Counted from the stretch's first letter, positions 11,038 to 22,964 are shown. The stretch: DNA of 64,000 nucleotides from Pleodorina starrii (GCA_030267565.1 BRXU01000008.1:496001-560000), one strand, 5' to 3'. Notes: a model not told the origin generated them from the sequence alone. Translations and numbers: made by a program.

Positions 11038-13829
11038 GAGAATGGAGAGCGCGAAAGCCCATGTCCTGGGAGGCCACCGGGGGGGCACCTGGGGGGTGGG
11101 CGCTCATCAGCCTGCCAAGAGTCGTGGTGCGCAGCTGGTCGCGGGTTGGGGTGGTGGTGTTGGTGGGGCCCCTCCATCGCTGCGGCCAAGGGGCCAAGGT
11201 GGGGCATGTGGCTGTGGTCTGCAGTGAAGCCGCGGCGCGGCGGGTGAATGAGGCCGCCCTGCTGGAGAGCGCCTGGCATGTCATGTCATATCCTGTCATG
11301 TCATGGGAGCGAGCGCGAGACTGGGGTTCCCACGGCGCGAGTTTTAAGCGTCGTGACGCGCAGCACTTTACAATGTTGGCCCCATTTGCCTACTGCAATA
11401 CCCACACGCGCGCACTATCGTCCACTACATTTCTATGCTCGCGGCGGAGGGTTTTGTTTGTTCAATGTTCAAAATGGCAAAGGACCGGGCAGCGGCGGAT
11501 GCAACGAGTGTCGTTTGATGATGCCAAGGGGCACACAGGCGGGGGGGTGTATTCAATTGTGGACTATGCGGCCAAAGCACGGACCAGCATAGCGTGGCAG
11601 CAAGCCCACTGCCGCCGCGAACCAACAGCAATACTGCACCAGCACTTCCCCCCACCAACAGACACGCCAAGAAGCTGACCCCTTTTGTGTACGGCGGCCC
11701 TTTCACACACAAGCACCGCACAGATATAACGAAGCTGCAACGAAGTCCAACCGCAACTCATAATTCAGTTAGACACCGCCGCGTCACACCGGCGCCGGCA
11801 TCAACAGTCAATTGAGCCATCCGCAGCGGCTCCGCAACCACCAGCTCCGAGACCTCACAAGCACCAGTACCTGCCTCCAGTCCCTAGTCCCTATCAACGC
11901 AACACGCCATCCACGGCGCTGCCCATCACCGGAAAGAACTCACCTGGTGGTACAAAAGCCAACCACAAAAAAGCCAACCGGGCCACAGCCGACCACGCTG
12001 CAGACCCGTTCCCACTTGCACGTCAACGGAGGTGCCGGAGTGCCCAACCATCCCCCAGAGGCTCTACCGCTACAGCGCAAGCTACTCACCCTTGCTTGGC
12101 GATCGGACCAGCCGGTTGAGCTAACCGGGAGGCCAGCTGTCGCCCCACCGTTCTACGCCGCCCTGCCGCGCACTGCCACACTCGAGATGCCGGCAGGGAC
12201 AATACGCGCGACGTGGGGCGACACACAGACACAAGCACCGCAGGTTCGCGCGTGACCAAAACGCCCCGTGCTCAAGCGGTGAAGGGAGGGTGAAAGCCCA
12301 CCCGCCCGCCACCATACCTCGTACCAACAGTGATCTGCCCATGGCCTCCCTTTTTCGGAATTCACGGACGGCCCCCGCTCTTGCACGGAACTAGAAACTT
12401 GTTGGGCTCGTCGCAGCGCACCCCACCTCCCCCCAGCCTTGCGACCGCTTGCCCGCGGCCCAAATAAACTCCACCAGACGACATTCATCTGGGGGCACCA
12501 CTGCGCCACCACTGGCACCTGGGGGCACCACTGCGCCACCACTGGCACCTGGGGGCACCACTGCGCCACCACTGGCACCTCCTATTCGTCTGGCTCATCA
12601 CGGCCCATTATTTCCTTCAGGGGTTGTTCCTCAGGTACGGTAACGTACGGTATCGCCACAGCTCCAAAACACACAAATGGAATGGAAGAATCCTCACGCA
12701 CCTGCACGCTTGCACAGCCAAACGTGCCACATATGACCACATCACCACATCACCAACAACGGCGGCACCAGGGCTCACCACGCCTGCGGCAAACACACAA
12801 TTCACACGCGCGCACGCACGCACGCGCGCGCCAGTACACCACCCACGCGCCGCGCGTGGCGGACGGCACACGCCACCGCCGCCCGCGCAGCCGAATACAG
12901 GCAACCCCACAACGTAACAGCAGCTGCGGTGGCCGCCGCGACACCTGCGACTGGGTGTGGAGTGCAGTGCAGTGCAGAGTATTGTGCAGTGCTGTTCGGA
13001 ACCAGCCAAGAGCTTGGGGGCCGCCGTGCGGCGCCAACAATGCATCAGCGCGCGCAACTATGCAGCATGGAGAGACGGTTCTTTGTGTGTCCTCCGGTTG
13101 CCGCCAATTCCGATGATGCAAATGAACGAAACGCGCGAATAAGGGACACCAACCAACAGGGAGGACAACAGCAATATTGTCCCCATCGATCCAACCGGCG
13201 GCCGCAGCAGCAGGAGGGCAGCAGGGAGGGAGGGAGGGACGGCAGCCTTCCAGCCACTTTGTACCTTTGTGTGTGCCCTGTGCCCTCAGCATCCTTTGTT
13301 ACCTCAACATCTTGACACACTATTGCTGCAGCAGTGCCCTAGTCATGCAGGGAGCGGAAATACTGCAGCCTGCGTAATAGCAGACGACATGCGCAATGTA
13401 CCGTATGCAGCAAGCCCACGACAGACATCTTGAGCGAGCCGTGTCGAGACCAACCCGGCAGCAGCTGTGAGGCGCAGCAGTGCGTGCCGCGCCGCGAGGG
13501 CCACCACCACAAAACGCCGGCGTGTATGCATATGCGGGCCTCAAAGCTGGTTGCTGCTCGGGGCTCCCACGCCAAAACTCTTCGCGTGCTCCCACAACGC
13601 CTTCACTGTGACTGAGACTGAGACTGTGACCCCGCGGACTCGATTGGCGAAAGCGCAGCTCCCCCCTTCCCCGGGGACAAATCTCCGCTGACACCCCTGT
13701 CAATCAACCAACGTCCCATCTCCCCCGATTCCGTGCTCACACAACATCCAATGCCGCATGCAACGGAGCATTCAACGGTGCGACTGCTCGTGGACACGTT
13801 CTGGCCCGGTCCGCGCCGCTGCCCCCCAA
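11038..13829. other. Intergenic region between convergent genes 2 and 3
   Basis: About 2.8 kb lies between the methyltransferase stop and the RING-CH gene stop on the opposite strand. It should hold both 3' UTRs. No domain-bearing exon was found on either strand. It contains a 30-bp tandem repeat (12491-12580) and short GCAC and TCAT-rich runs. No TGTAA was seen shortly after either stop. Confidence 0.5.
12491..12580. repeat. 30-bp tandem repeat, three perfect copies
   Basis: The unit GGGGGCACCACTGCGCCACC followed by ten more bases is repeated three times with no mismatch and no spacer. It is a minisatellite in the intergenic region. Confidence 0.95.
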
Positions 13830-16800
13830 CTAGCGGCTGGCCTCGTGATCGGCGCCAAAGCTGGCGCATAGCAGCAGCCGGCTCATCCAGCCGCTGGTGG
13901 TGGTGGTGTGGGCACTCGGGCACTCGGCGCGCCTGACGGGGCGCTCAGACAGGGCCGACAGGCTGCCGCCGCCGCCCAGGGCCACGTGGCCGTTCCAAAG
14001 GTGCCGTACAAATGATTTGTGCCTGCCGTCCACGCCGGCGGCGGCAGCGGCAACAGCAGCCGCGGCGCCGGTGCCGCCGCCCGCCGCGGAGCCGCCCGCA
14101 CCGCCAGCTCCGCCCGGCCCCCCGGCGGCGGCCCCAGCGGGCTCGGCCTCGCACGCGCTGTCGTACGCGGTGCTGCCGCTGCGGCCCAGGACGGGAGATG
14201 CGCCCACGCCTGCCACAGCCACCTCCGCGGTACTACGCGACCCCCCAGTCACTCCTCCTCCTCCGCCTCCTCCCAGACTCCGCTGCGGGCTGCTGCTGCC
14301 GATGCTGAGCGCGGCAACAGCCGGAGCTGCGCCCGGGTTCGCTGCCGAAGCGGCACCCGCGGGGCCTCCAGCACCCGCGGCGCCGGAGCGGGCCAAGCCT
14401 TGGAGCGGCCACCCGGCCTGAGTCGATGACCGGGCGGGCGCAGATGGTGAGGAGGGCAGCAGGGACAGCCCCGCGCCGCCTGCCGCTGGCGTGTCGCTGC
14501 CGCTGGCACTGCCGCCGCCGATGATGCCGCCCATGTTACCAACAGGTTGTCCGGGCAGGCGCCCGGCTCCGGCTCCGGCTCCGGCGGCGCTGACGGCCGA
14601 TCCGGACCGGAGATCGAGGCTGGCGGTGCGCAGCCGGGTCTGGGAGGCCGGGCGGGTGCCAGCGTCGGCTTCGGAGGCGCCGGGCCCGAATGAGCTCGAG
14701 CTGCCTGAGCCCGCAGCAGTACTGGTCCGCGCGGAAGTTCCCCGGACGGGCGGAAGCGTGTAGCAGGTGGATGTGGCGGCGGAGGACGTGGCGGCGCCTT
14801 CGCCAGCTCCGGCGCCTTCGCCAGCGCTGCTGCTGCCGCTGCCGCTACTGCGGCTGGTGGTGGTGGTGATGGTGGTGGTGGTGGTGGCGTTGGAGGTCGC
14901 GGTGCTTCCTCCGGGGGACGGGGAGGCGGCGGCCAGGCTAGACGCGGCGGGGGCTGAAGAGCACGCGGGCAGCAGGCCGCAAGTGCCGCGGGGGCCAGGG
15001 GCGCTGCCTGCCCCCCTTTGCTGCTGCACCTTCTGTGCGGCGACGCGCTGCCGCTCCACGGCCGTCATGGCGGCGCAGAAGACGGCGGCGTCGTAGGACG
15101 AGAGGCCCTTGAGGTCCAGAAACATGCCTGCGTGACCAACACCAGGGAGGGGGGGTCATCCACGTAGGGGGAGGAGGATGAGTTCCGGAGTGTATCGTCT
15201 AGTGTTTCGTCGAAGTGCAGACCTCCGAAACCCAACCGACCCGCCTTGCCGTGCAGTTCATGCGCCCCCCGTGCATTCTCAACTTTTTTTATCGGATCCA
15301 CGCGAACATGAATGGCTGTAATACCGGTACATTCTCTATTCCCTAAACTACAATGTCATTATGGACGGACGGACAGAAACTGCCAGAAAACCCTAATGAC
15401 CCCATCCTCTCCGAGGCCATGCCATTCAGGCCACCCTACCTGTCTCCCCCGCCCCACTGCCCCCCCTCGGTGAAATCCACACCCAGACGCTTTGGGATGA
15501 CTTTAATATAGCGCTCTAGCGCCGCAACGACGCCCCGTCTCTTCCCAACAACCGCGAATACGTGTGTGTGTGTGTGTGTGTCAGGCACAGGCACTCAAGA
15601 TGGCATACGACACGCTGTACGACACGCACCAGAGGGTTGCGTGCCGCGGGGGATGTTACTGCACAGCGCATGAACCGTTCTACATGAATGAATGAAGATA
15701 ATGGACCCAGGGGATCAGCGTTGCATGTCGCGGCCGAAGTCCAATCCGTCTCAACCGAGATCAGCCACAGCCCGGGAGGAGCCAGTCCGGGAGGGCACCC
15801 AGCTTCTAAGTGGCCCCTCCCCTTCCCTCCCCGTCGACCCCCTGGTATTGGCATGAATGTAAGCAAAGCTCGAAGATTGCCACGCGCGGATGGCCCGTTT
15901 GTACGGCACTGGCTGACGACAGAAAAGACCACCTGGGTGCCGCCTGGGTGGTTGGATGGGTGACTGGGTGGTGAGCCCACTTCTGTCCGCGTCAGGGAAT
16001 AAACCTTAACTTTACTGAGCCCCCAGGAAGGCACTCAAGTCTTTGCTGTCGCACCTCTGTCGACCCAAGAATACTTTCATGTTGAACGGGACGGGACGGG
16101 ACTGACGCACAAGTCAGAGGTCAGTGATCTCGACCGGTTTCAGCGCCGTGCTGCCGATCCGCTCTGACGCAAATGGCCTCTGGTCAGGGGCGCTCGCCTT
16201 TCCTCGCTCCTGGCTCCAGGCTGCAGGGGTCCTCCTCGGAAGAAGCCATTTGCGTCCACCCCATGTGCGGCCGCGTCGCCCCCATGTTTCGGAGGGGGAG
16301 GACGATGACCGCTCTGCCCCTCCCACCCACCCACCCATACACACACACATACACACTGCGGACTGCGGACTGCGCCTGAACCCCCTCCCCCCACCGCTCC
16401 TCCCACATCCTAAATTCCCCCCCACATACACCCGCCACATACCGCACATACATACGGCGAACCTCACCATGTCCCGGCACCTTGCACTCGAACGTAATGC
16501 TGAACTCCTGGCTGTCTCGGAGGCGTAGCAGCCGCCTGACGTCCTGGATGAACGCCACCCGGCCCTCCTCCCCCGGCCGTACCTTGACCATGTGCGTCTG
16601 GCCGTTGAAGTGGACCGACATGACCGGCTCCACCGCCCCCATACCCGGCAGCGCCAAGTTGGACTGCCAGTCCGGCAGCCGCTCCCGGCAGAAGCGGCAG
16701 AACTTCTCCTCACTGCGGGAAGGGCGGGAAGGGCAAGGCAAGGGGCGGCGGTCGGGGGCCGAGGTGCGGGTGGGCCGAGGCGCTGCCCGAATGGATACGG

Positions 16801-17275
16801 GTGAGCCCCAAGGATGCGCGAGCAGCGTTAGTGTGGGCCGGGACGGAAGCGGAAGCTGTTGGGAGCTGCGGCGAGCTTGCCGCGATTTCGCTGTGAATAG
16901 TTTACTTGGTAATTCACGCCCTTGCTGCCTGCCTGCTTGGGACTGATGGATGGCCGGCCCTGCCCGGAACCAGGGGAGCCCCCTCAGGGCCGCAGCTGAC
17001 TGCGCAGGCTGCCGAGCCCCCAGTCACAGGCCATCAGGGGCGCCACATCGTTGACATCGTTGACAATCCACACCACTCGTCAGGAGCGTGAAAAGGGCGT
17101 ACCTCCTGCCACTTTGGCTGAGCTGCCACTTGGCGAGGCACACGCTGTGCACAACGCGCGGGCACCGGCAGGGCTTGATCAGACGATTGGCATGAACAGG
17201 CCCTGGGTGGGTTTCGGACCCTTCTACGCCCTCCAGGCATATCCAGCAAGTGTCGCCGTCGTCGTTGCTCTCCAT
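13830..17275 (-). CDS. RING-CH (MARCH-type) zinc-finger protein, probable E3 ubiquitin ligase
   Basis: Three exons join in phase: 17275-17103, 16712-16468 and 15127-13830, giving about 571 residues. The N-terminus is a C4HC3 RING-CH domain: CWIC at residues 10-13, then PCRCP, VHSVCLAKW and, across the first intron, FCRFC. Such domains recruit an E2 enzyme and transfer ubiquitin. Next comes a conserved-looking region of about 100 residues (roughly 80-185) with no name I can give, ending in YDAAVFCAAM. The remaining C-terminal part is Ser/Gly/Ala-rich and disordered. Unlike most MARCH proteins, no transmembrane segments are visible, so a soluble ligase is inferred. The start is the first ATG after an in-frame TAA. 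A further small exon inside the 1.34-kb second intron cannot be excluded, but the phases fit without one. Confidence 0.8.
15562..15581. repeat. (GT)n microsatellite in the RING-CH intron
   Basis: About ten GT units lie within the second intron of the RING-CH gene. On the transcribed strand this reads (AC)n. Confidence 0.9.
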
Positions 17276-18394
17276 GGCCGTTAGGTTGGCTCCAAGCAGC
17301 CCTTGGCTCGTGGAACCAAGCCCTGGCGAGAAGCCAATAGGCAAAGGTTACCCAACGATCCGGCTTAGAACAATTGTTGATGTGTACAAGTCTAGAATCC
17401 CGAATTCCCGACTGGCAGCAGTGCAATGCAAATTAGCGTAACCAAAAGTGGACGTTCCGAACTACCGAGAGAAAAGGGCGAGGGCCCAAAAGATGCCCAA
17501 GAGCAAACAGGTTGGACGATGATGCAGAATTGCTGCTGAAGGCAATGCGCAAGCACCCATTCAGCTTCGCCGCGCCGCACAGAAAGCAGAACTGCCGTTT
17601 TCGGCCCAGCAGCCCAACCTCAAAAACACCAACCGTTACAGAAGCTTATATAGAGTCATTTACTACAAAAAATGCGTCAGACACATAGACGGGCTAAACT
17701 ACAGTACCATGCACAGTCTCGCCGATACATTCAGTCACAAGCAGGCGTCACAGCGCCTCCACCGGCATCCACCAAAGCATCGAAACGGGGTTCTTGTGGC
17801 ACAAACTACGTGCTGACCAAGCGGGCAAGCGCCTTACCTCCCGGAAACCCAAACTTCCGACAGCACGTTGAAGGACACGGCTGAAGCTATCTTGCTTGGT
17901 ACCGGTAATAAAGGCAATCCAATTAAAATAGCTTCCAAAACGGGTCGATTGCAACTTTGACGAATTCGGCTTCCGTCACACGCTGTAAAAATTCCAAATA
18001 GGACTCGGGTAATTCACAGGTTGTAATTATGAATCCGTGTATAAACGAAAATAAGTTTTGTGCGATATGATGTTGGGGGACGCACGGACGCTACGCTCAA
18101 TGATTGTATTGCGTCACATCATCAACCGCTGGACAAATGTCGTGCCCTTAGGTGACGGGATTAAGTGGGGAAGCAACCATTTACGTCTAACACATGATTG
18201 TTATATTAGTATTTTTATGGCAAGGGGCGAGGGTAAGTAGGAAATCAGGTAAACCCGCGGTAGGAGTTCCGCTTTTCGGGCTGGAATTTTTGTCAGGTTA
18301 CAAACCTGTAAAAATATATTGAATAATTACACAGCGGTCGCTTGAAGTGTTAGCAATTGTCGACAGCCGCGCTTTCAACTACCAGTACGACGGC
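17276..18394. other. 5' flank of the RING-CH gene and AT-richer intergenic DNA
   Basis: This stretch is upstream of the minus-strand RING-CH start and should contain its promoter and 5' UTR. Base composition becomes clearly AT-richer from about 17880 to 18360. No exon, RNA gene or distinctive promoter motif is supported. Confidence 0.5.
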
Positions 18395-18405
18395 GACAGG
18401 AGGGC
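18395..18405. repeat. 11-bp target-site duplication, left
   Basis: GACAGGAGGGC here is repeated exactly and in the same orientation at 20702-20712. The two copies immediately flank the inverted termini of the element between them. Confidence 0.85.
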
Positions 18406-18716
18406 GACGACCCTAAATCCGTCATGAGTTCGGCGGTTGGTCGTCCACCTCACACTCGTACCATTAGCGTCATCCATATGGAGGATAGCGATTCCAAGCG
18501 CTATTGGCATCATAGTGCTCGCAATTTTCAAACAACGACGTTCCCATTCAAGCGCTCGCAGAACGAGCTGCAGTGAACACTATGTAATGTACTTCACAAG
18601 CCACTATATTAACGCAAAATTGACAATCTGAAATAGAAATATCGCAAGAACAACATGCGTCCATTCCCGCGCAAACACCGCCCACATAGAAAGCATAGCG
18701 TGCTTCCAGGCGTGCC
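18406..18716. repeat. Left terminal inverted repeat
   Basis: This matches the reverse complement of about 20386-20701. Shared blocks include GACGACCCTAAATCCGTCAT, CAAACAACGACGTTC, AAGCGCTCGCAGAACGAGCT and ACATGCGTCCATTCCCGC. Small indels and substitutions separate the two arms, so the insertion is not very recent or the arms have drifted. Confidence 0.8.
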
Positions 18717-18852
18717 CACCATGACCCAAGTCTCTTTCCCAAAAACACTCTCTGATAACACCGGTAATAATGGCGCTGTTAAATTGGAAGTTCCATCTAC
18801 TCGGACTCTGGGCCCCCGAGTGCGTCTCCGCATTGCCTGAAGGCCCGGCTGT

Positions 18853-19262
18853 GCGCCGCGGGGCCTGCAGGGGAGCGGCGCAGCGGGCGCGGGACCGGGT
18901 ACAAGGCGAAAGGGGAAGCGGCCGCGCCGCGGGGTCGGCCAGGAGGGATGCATCGCGCGCGTGACCAGATATAAGGGGAAAGGGGGGGGCGCGCGCCGCG
19001 GGGAGGGTGCACCGTGCACGGGACCGAGCCAGGGGGAAAGAGGGGCTTTGCACGCCGCGGGGCCTGCAAGGGAGGGGCGTGCCGCGCGTGGAACCGGGCA
19101 CAAAGAGAGGGGGCTTCACGTGCCGCGGGCAGTGGGTGCATGGCAAAGGGGAAGGGACGGCACGCGTCGATGGGTCGGCAGGGAGGGGGCGCGTCGCGCG
19201 TGGGGCCAGGCCCAAGGGGGGTCGGTCAGCGAGGGTGCACCACGCGCCAGATTGGGCCTAAC
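18853..19262. repeat. Degenerate GC-rich tandem repeat, unit about 60-71 bp
   Basis: A motif near GCGCCGCGGGG recurs at about 18853, 18924, 18993, 19052 and 19120. Each copy is followed by a GGACCGGG-like and an AAGGGGAAAGGG-like block. At least five diverged units are visible, with weaker continuation to about 19262. They form the left part of the element's interior. Confidence 0.7.
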
Positions 19263-20385
19263 GGGGGGGGGGGCCGCGCCGCACCGCCGAGAATGGGCGA
19301 GCAGCGTTGAGAGGTACGGGGTGGGACCCACGGCACACCGAAGAACCCAACACGGGCCAAATGGGGACGGCTAGCATGATCACGGGCCGGTGGGGCAGCT
19401 GGCGCTCGCCAGAAAGGGCGGGCACGCAGGGGGGGCAGGTGCAACCGCACGGGGTACCGGCACTCCGTTTGCTGAGCCACGCACTGTACCCGAATTCCGT
19501 CGGGAACGCAGGGGATCCCACCTCCCGAGGCCGGGACCCGGGCCGGCACCGGCAGGGGCGGGGCGACACGGGAGCGGGTGCGGCGCCTACAGATCTGCCC
19601 CGCAAACGGGTACGACTGGGGCAGGAGAGCAGGCGCCGGAGCCTGGGGGCCTGGAGCGGGACCCTACAACCGCTGCCTGCACCGGCTACGGCAGGGGATC
19701 GACTACCCGGGTGGGGGGGACCGGCCCGATGCCTGCGGTGGAAGCCGGCGAGGCAGCGACGGACTGGTAACTCCGGGAAAGCCAAGGAAAGCCAAGGTCG
19801 GCGGGAGCCCCGGCGGGGTTGACGCTGGCGGGGGTCAGCCTCGCTGGAGAGGCGGTGGGGCCCGGGGGCTCGGGGCGGGGCGGCAGCACATGATATGCTA
19901 CCGGGGAGCTATCATGCCCGCCGCATCCGCCAACTCTGCCGCCGCTGCAGTGATGCTCGCCCGCCGCGCCGTCTGAGGCATCCCGTCGACATTGCATCCG
20001 TGGGTACAAGAGCAGCGCCGGGTCCCGCTGGGCCCACGGCGGGGGAGGTGCGGGGGGCAGGAACACCGGCTGGCGGGGCTAAGGAGCTTACGGTGGGCGG
20101 GGCGTGGGCGGCCGCGGATTCCCTTACGCGCGGGGCGGGGCCAGTTCCCGTGGGAGTTGCGGGAGCTGGGGGTTGCGGCCGCGACACCGGCGACACCGGC
20201 GTGGACGCCTTCTCGCGCCGGGGTTGCCCCCGGAGTCCGGGGTACCTCCTGTTCAGTCACGCCACGACGGACGGTCTTCATGGCTGCTGTCAAGCTGGCA
20301 GGATCTCTGGCCGATTGACTCCCACCGATAACCATTGTAAATACTAGCACGATGAGGTGTAGGCTTGCCAGGGCTGACAGTGCCA

Positions 20386-20701
20386 CGGCTGAAAGCATGC
20401 CATTCTTTCTATGTGGGCGGTCAGGACCCGGTTGATGCGGGAATGGACGCATGTTATTGTTGCGATCTTTCTCTTTCACAGTGACACTTCTGCGGTCATA
20501 TGGTGGCGTGCGAAATACATTACATAGTGTTTGCTGCAGCTCGTTCTGCGAGCGCTTGAATGCGAACGTCGTTGTTTGAAAATTTCGAGTACTATGATGT
20601 AATTTGCACTTGGAATCGCTATCCTCGATATGGATGACGCCAATGGTACGGGTGTGAGCTGGACGACCAACCGCCGAACTCATGACGGATTTAGGGTCGT
20701 C
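20386..20701. repeat. Right terminal inverted repeat
   Basis: Reverse-complement partner of the left arm. The outermost bases GGATTTAGGGTCGTC mirror the left start. In this arm the minus-strand frame stays open, whereas the left arm has a stop in the matching frame. Confidence 0.8.
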
Positions 20702-20712
20702 GACAGGAGGGC
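20702..20712. repeat. 11-bp target-site duplication, right
   Basis: GACAGGAGGGC is an exact copy of 18395-18405, directly adjoining the end of the right inverted terminus. Confidence 0.85.
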
Positions 20713-21185
20713 ATGCCAGCTTGACGAAATAGATAGGATAGGAGGGTGGAATAAGTCAGTGATGTGCCTATCGAAATGTCAAACGTAAGGTACGTAGATT
20801 TCAGCTCGGTGGCGCTTTCTGTCGAAACCAGGGGATGTCGGATGTGGGCACCTCAAGGCAAAGCCCTTGCCTCGTTTTGAACGAGGCCCTTCCAGCCCAT
20901 GTACGTGCCGGAGAGAATGAAACTAAAAAACCGTTCATTTACTTGCATGGCCCACTAGGAGAAAATAACTAACAGGCGCGTGTCCTACAGTGCTTACAGT
21001 ACAGGTCTTTCGAACGTTGCAAAATGCAGGTACGTTCGGCCCTTTTTCTTGGGAACAAGCCCTGCCTGAGCTAGGGACAAAAAGAAAAAGATTAGTCTGC
21101 AGATACGGTGTTAGGTGCACTAAACGCCGACAACTGGCTCGGCGGTACCGCGCGGTACATATTCCAACTGTCGTAAAGCACTGGG
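20713..21185. other. Intergenic DNA
   Basis: About 470 bp between the inverted-repeat element and a decayed LINE fragment. No open frame with a recognisable domain, RNA gene or repeat structure is visible. It may hold unrecognised 5' parts of the LINE remnant. Confidence 0.4.
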
Positions 21186-21815
21186 GAGTATCAGGACTTG
21201 AAGACGCGCCATGAGAACTTCCTCGCGGACGCATACGATGGCCCGGTGCCGCCGCTGTCGTTTGCGGCTTTCCGTGACAGCCTGCGCCGCCTCTGGCGGC
21301 TGCGATGGGAGTACGACCATCAGGGGCACTCTGGCGGCTGGCGGTGCAATGGCATCACGAGGTTCCCGTTGTTGCGTGGGCAGGCGGGTCGTGGGAGGGT
21401 TGCCTGTTGCCCGTGCGCTGCGACGGTTTCACAGGGTGGGCGGTGCTGGGTCCGGTGACATCTTTTTTGGGAGTGCTTTGTTGGCCGGACCCTGCACGAG
21501 GAACTGGACGCGGCATTGGGGGTCTCGGGGGATTCGGCGGTGTAGCGGCTTTATTTGTGGCTCGTGCTGCCCCGTTCCATCCGGGGGCCCATCCCGGTGT
21601 CTGGCAAGTTGTGGCCTTGGCCGCCCTGGCGGCGTTGGAGAGGGTTCGCCAGCGCATGTACCTACTGAGGTGGCGCTCCTATCTACCACCCCGCTTGGCC
21701 GTGCTCAGTTGGTCAGTGCTGGTGCCCCGGCGGTTGCTGACTTCTGGGCCCCTGTCGTGTCGTTTGCGACCCTGGGTGTGCCCTGGGTGCGCCGGAACCA
21801 AGGATAGTAATGGTT
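21186..21815 (+). pseudogene. Decayed LINE reverse-transcriptase C-terminal remnant
   Basis: Short plus-strand blocks match, in order, the C-terminal region of the LINE protein found on the minus strand at 28161-28994. First comes a block with LRRLWRLRWEYDH (compare VRHMWQLRWDNE). Next is a Cys-rich CPC block, then a block with WQVVALAALAALE-like spacing, and finally VADFW followed by a PWVRR-type tail. The blocks lie in different frames, so at least two frameshifts separate them. It is a non-functional non-LTR retrotransposon 3' end. Exact borders are uncertain. Confidence 0.65.
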
Positions 21816-22964
21816 AGAAAGAATGTTTCCATAAGAATTGCGGTCACCATGCCACCATGTCTCGCCAAGCAACGGCCTCAACAATCTTCCCAACGTTTTC
21901 AACCGTTACAGTTGCGAATTGTGGCAGTAAGGCACGTGGGCATGCCGAATGAGGACTCTAAATTAAGTGGCTCGACAGAGATCCTGAAGTGAAATGCAGT
22001 ATGATCAATGTCCCTGAGAAGCCGTCGGCACGTTCAAGCGGCCCGCTACGTTGGGACCATTTTCGAAAATGGTCCCACAGGGTCCCACGAGCCTGCTGCA
22101 CAAGCAACTACTCTCCCCTGTACGCAACTTCCGCCGGTGCTGAGGGCACGTGTACGCGGATTATGCGGGATCATGTACCACAAGCTCCAGCCCACAACGC
22201 CCACTTTTCACACGCTGGTGATACAGCCGGTGAGCTGTTTGTGTTCTGCCTGCACAATCTGGCGTCCGTGGCGTCCGATGTTCAATGGTCTGAAGTCTGC
22301 AGCAGGTCCTCAAGAGGCTAAATCCGGCCTGGAACACACCTGAACACACCGATACCCATATATACCGATACCGTGTCATCCCTCCTGCCATCGTCGCGAC
22401 CTTCGAACGTGATACTTCCCTAGCACCGATGGCTATATGCAATTCCGCCCGGCGAACCTTTCCATGATACTTGGGCGCCGTTTCCACGCTGCCAGAGCAG
22501 CCATTCTAATGTATGCCAATTGGTTCCGATTTTGGTCCCGCCGCGGAAAGGAGCCGACTTCTGAAAAAAGGCAAAGGTTTGCAAAAATGTATATTAGATT
22601 AACGTAACGTTGGGCCTCGGTATGCATGGGTGCTTGGGTGCAGCTTCTAAGCGGCCAACAACTTCCGGGCCTTCCCGGGCCAGGCCGCTCCTACTTGCTC
22701 AATACCCACACATCCTAAATATAGGCACATAAATTCCATACAATAGTACATAAGAAGGTGTCGACGCCTAAGCCGCTAAGCGTTGAAAAAAAAGCTCTGT
22801 ACCTGTCATCAAGAAACGACCAACCAGCGTTCCTTCGCATTCACAGAGAGGGCTTCATACTTCACCTTTCACAAACAAAGACGTTTGTTATATACGCTTA
22901 TCATTTCTTAAATCTAGCTGGTCGTCCCTCCGCAGCACCAAACCGGAAACAGTCACTTTTAGCC
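21816..22964. other. Intergenic DNA and 5' flank of the BCS1-like gene
   Basis: About 1.15 kb with no supported exon. It contains a 26-bp perfect palindrome (22052-22077) and the presumed promoter and 5' UTR of the downstream AAA ATPase. From about 22690 the sequence is AT-richer. The reading frame of the ATPase start remains open upstream to a GTG at 22758 but has no earlier ATG. Confidence 0.5.
22052..22077. repeat. 26-bp perfect palindrome
   Basis: The sequence centred on TTCGAA reads TGGGACCATTTTC and then its exact reverse complement, with no loop. A partial copy of one arm (GGGTCCCAC) follows directly. Confidence 0.9.

Larger units (their letters stand above)
18406..20701. mobile_element. 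2.3-kb element with long terminal inverted repeats, Mutator-like (non-autonomous)
   Basis: The element begins GACGACCCTAAATCCG and ends with its reverse complement. Terminal inverted repeats of about 300 bp are similar by eye at roughly 80-90%. A perfect 11-bp direct repeat flanks it. Long inverted termini plus a 9-11 bp target duplication are the established hallmarks of Mutator-like elements. No transposase is recognisable. The interior (about 18840-20330) is strikingly GC-rich and partly tandemly repetitive, unlike the termini, so it may be captured host DNA. A 261-residue minus-strand open frame (20683-19898) crosses the right terminus into the interior, with one hydrophobic segment, but it has no known domain. 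Confidence 0.75.

Noticed and set aside
12491..12580. Three 30-bp repeats considered as a CRISPR array
   Set aside because: The copies are directly adjacent with no spacers, and the context is eukaryotic with introns.
19898..20683. 261-codon minus-strand frame in the inverted-repeat element, considered as a gene
   Set aside because: It spans the terminal inverted repeat and the GC-rich interior, lacks a known domain, and the matching frame in the other arm is broken; kept only as part of the element description.
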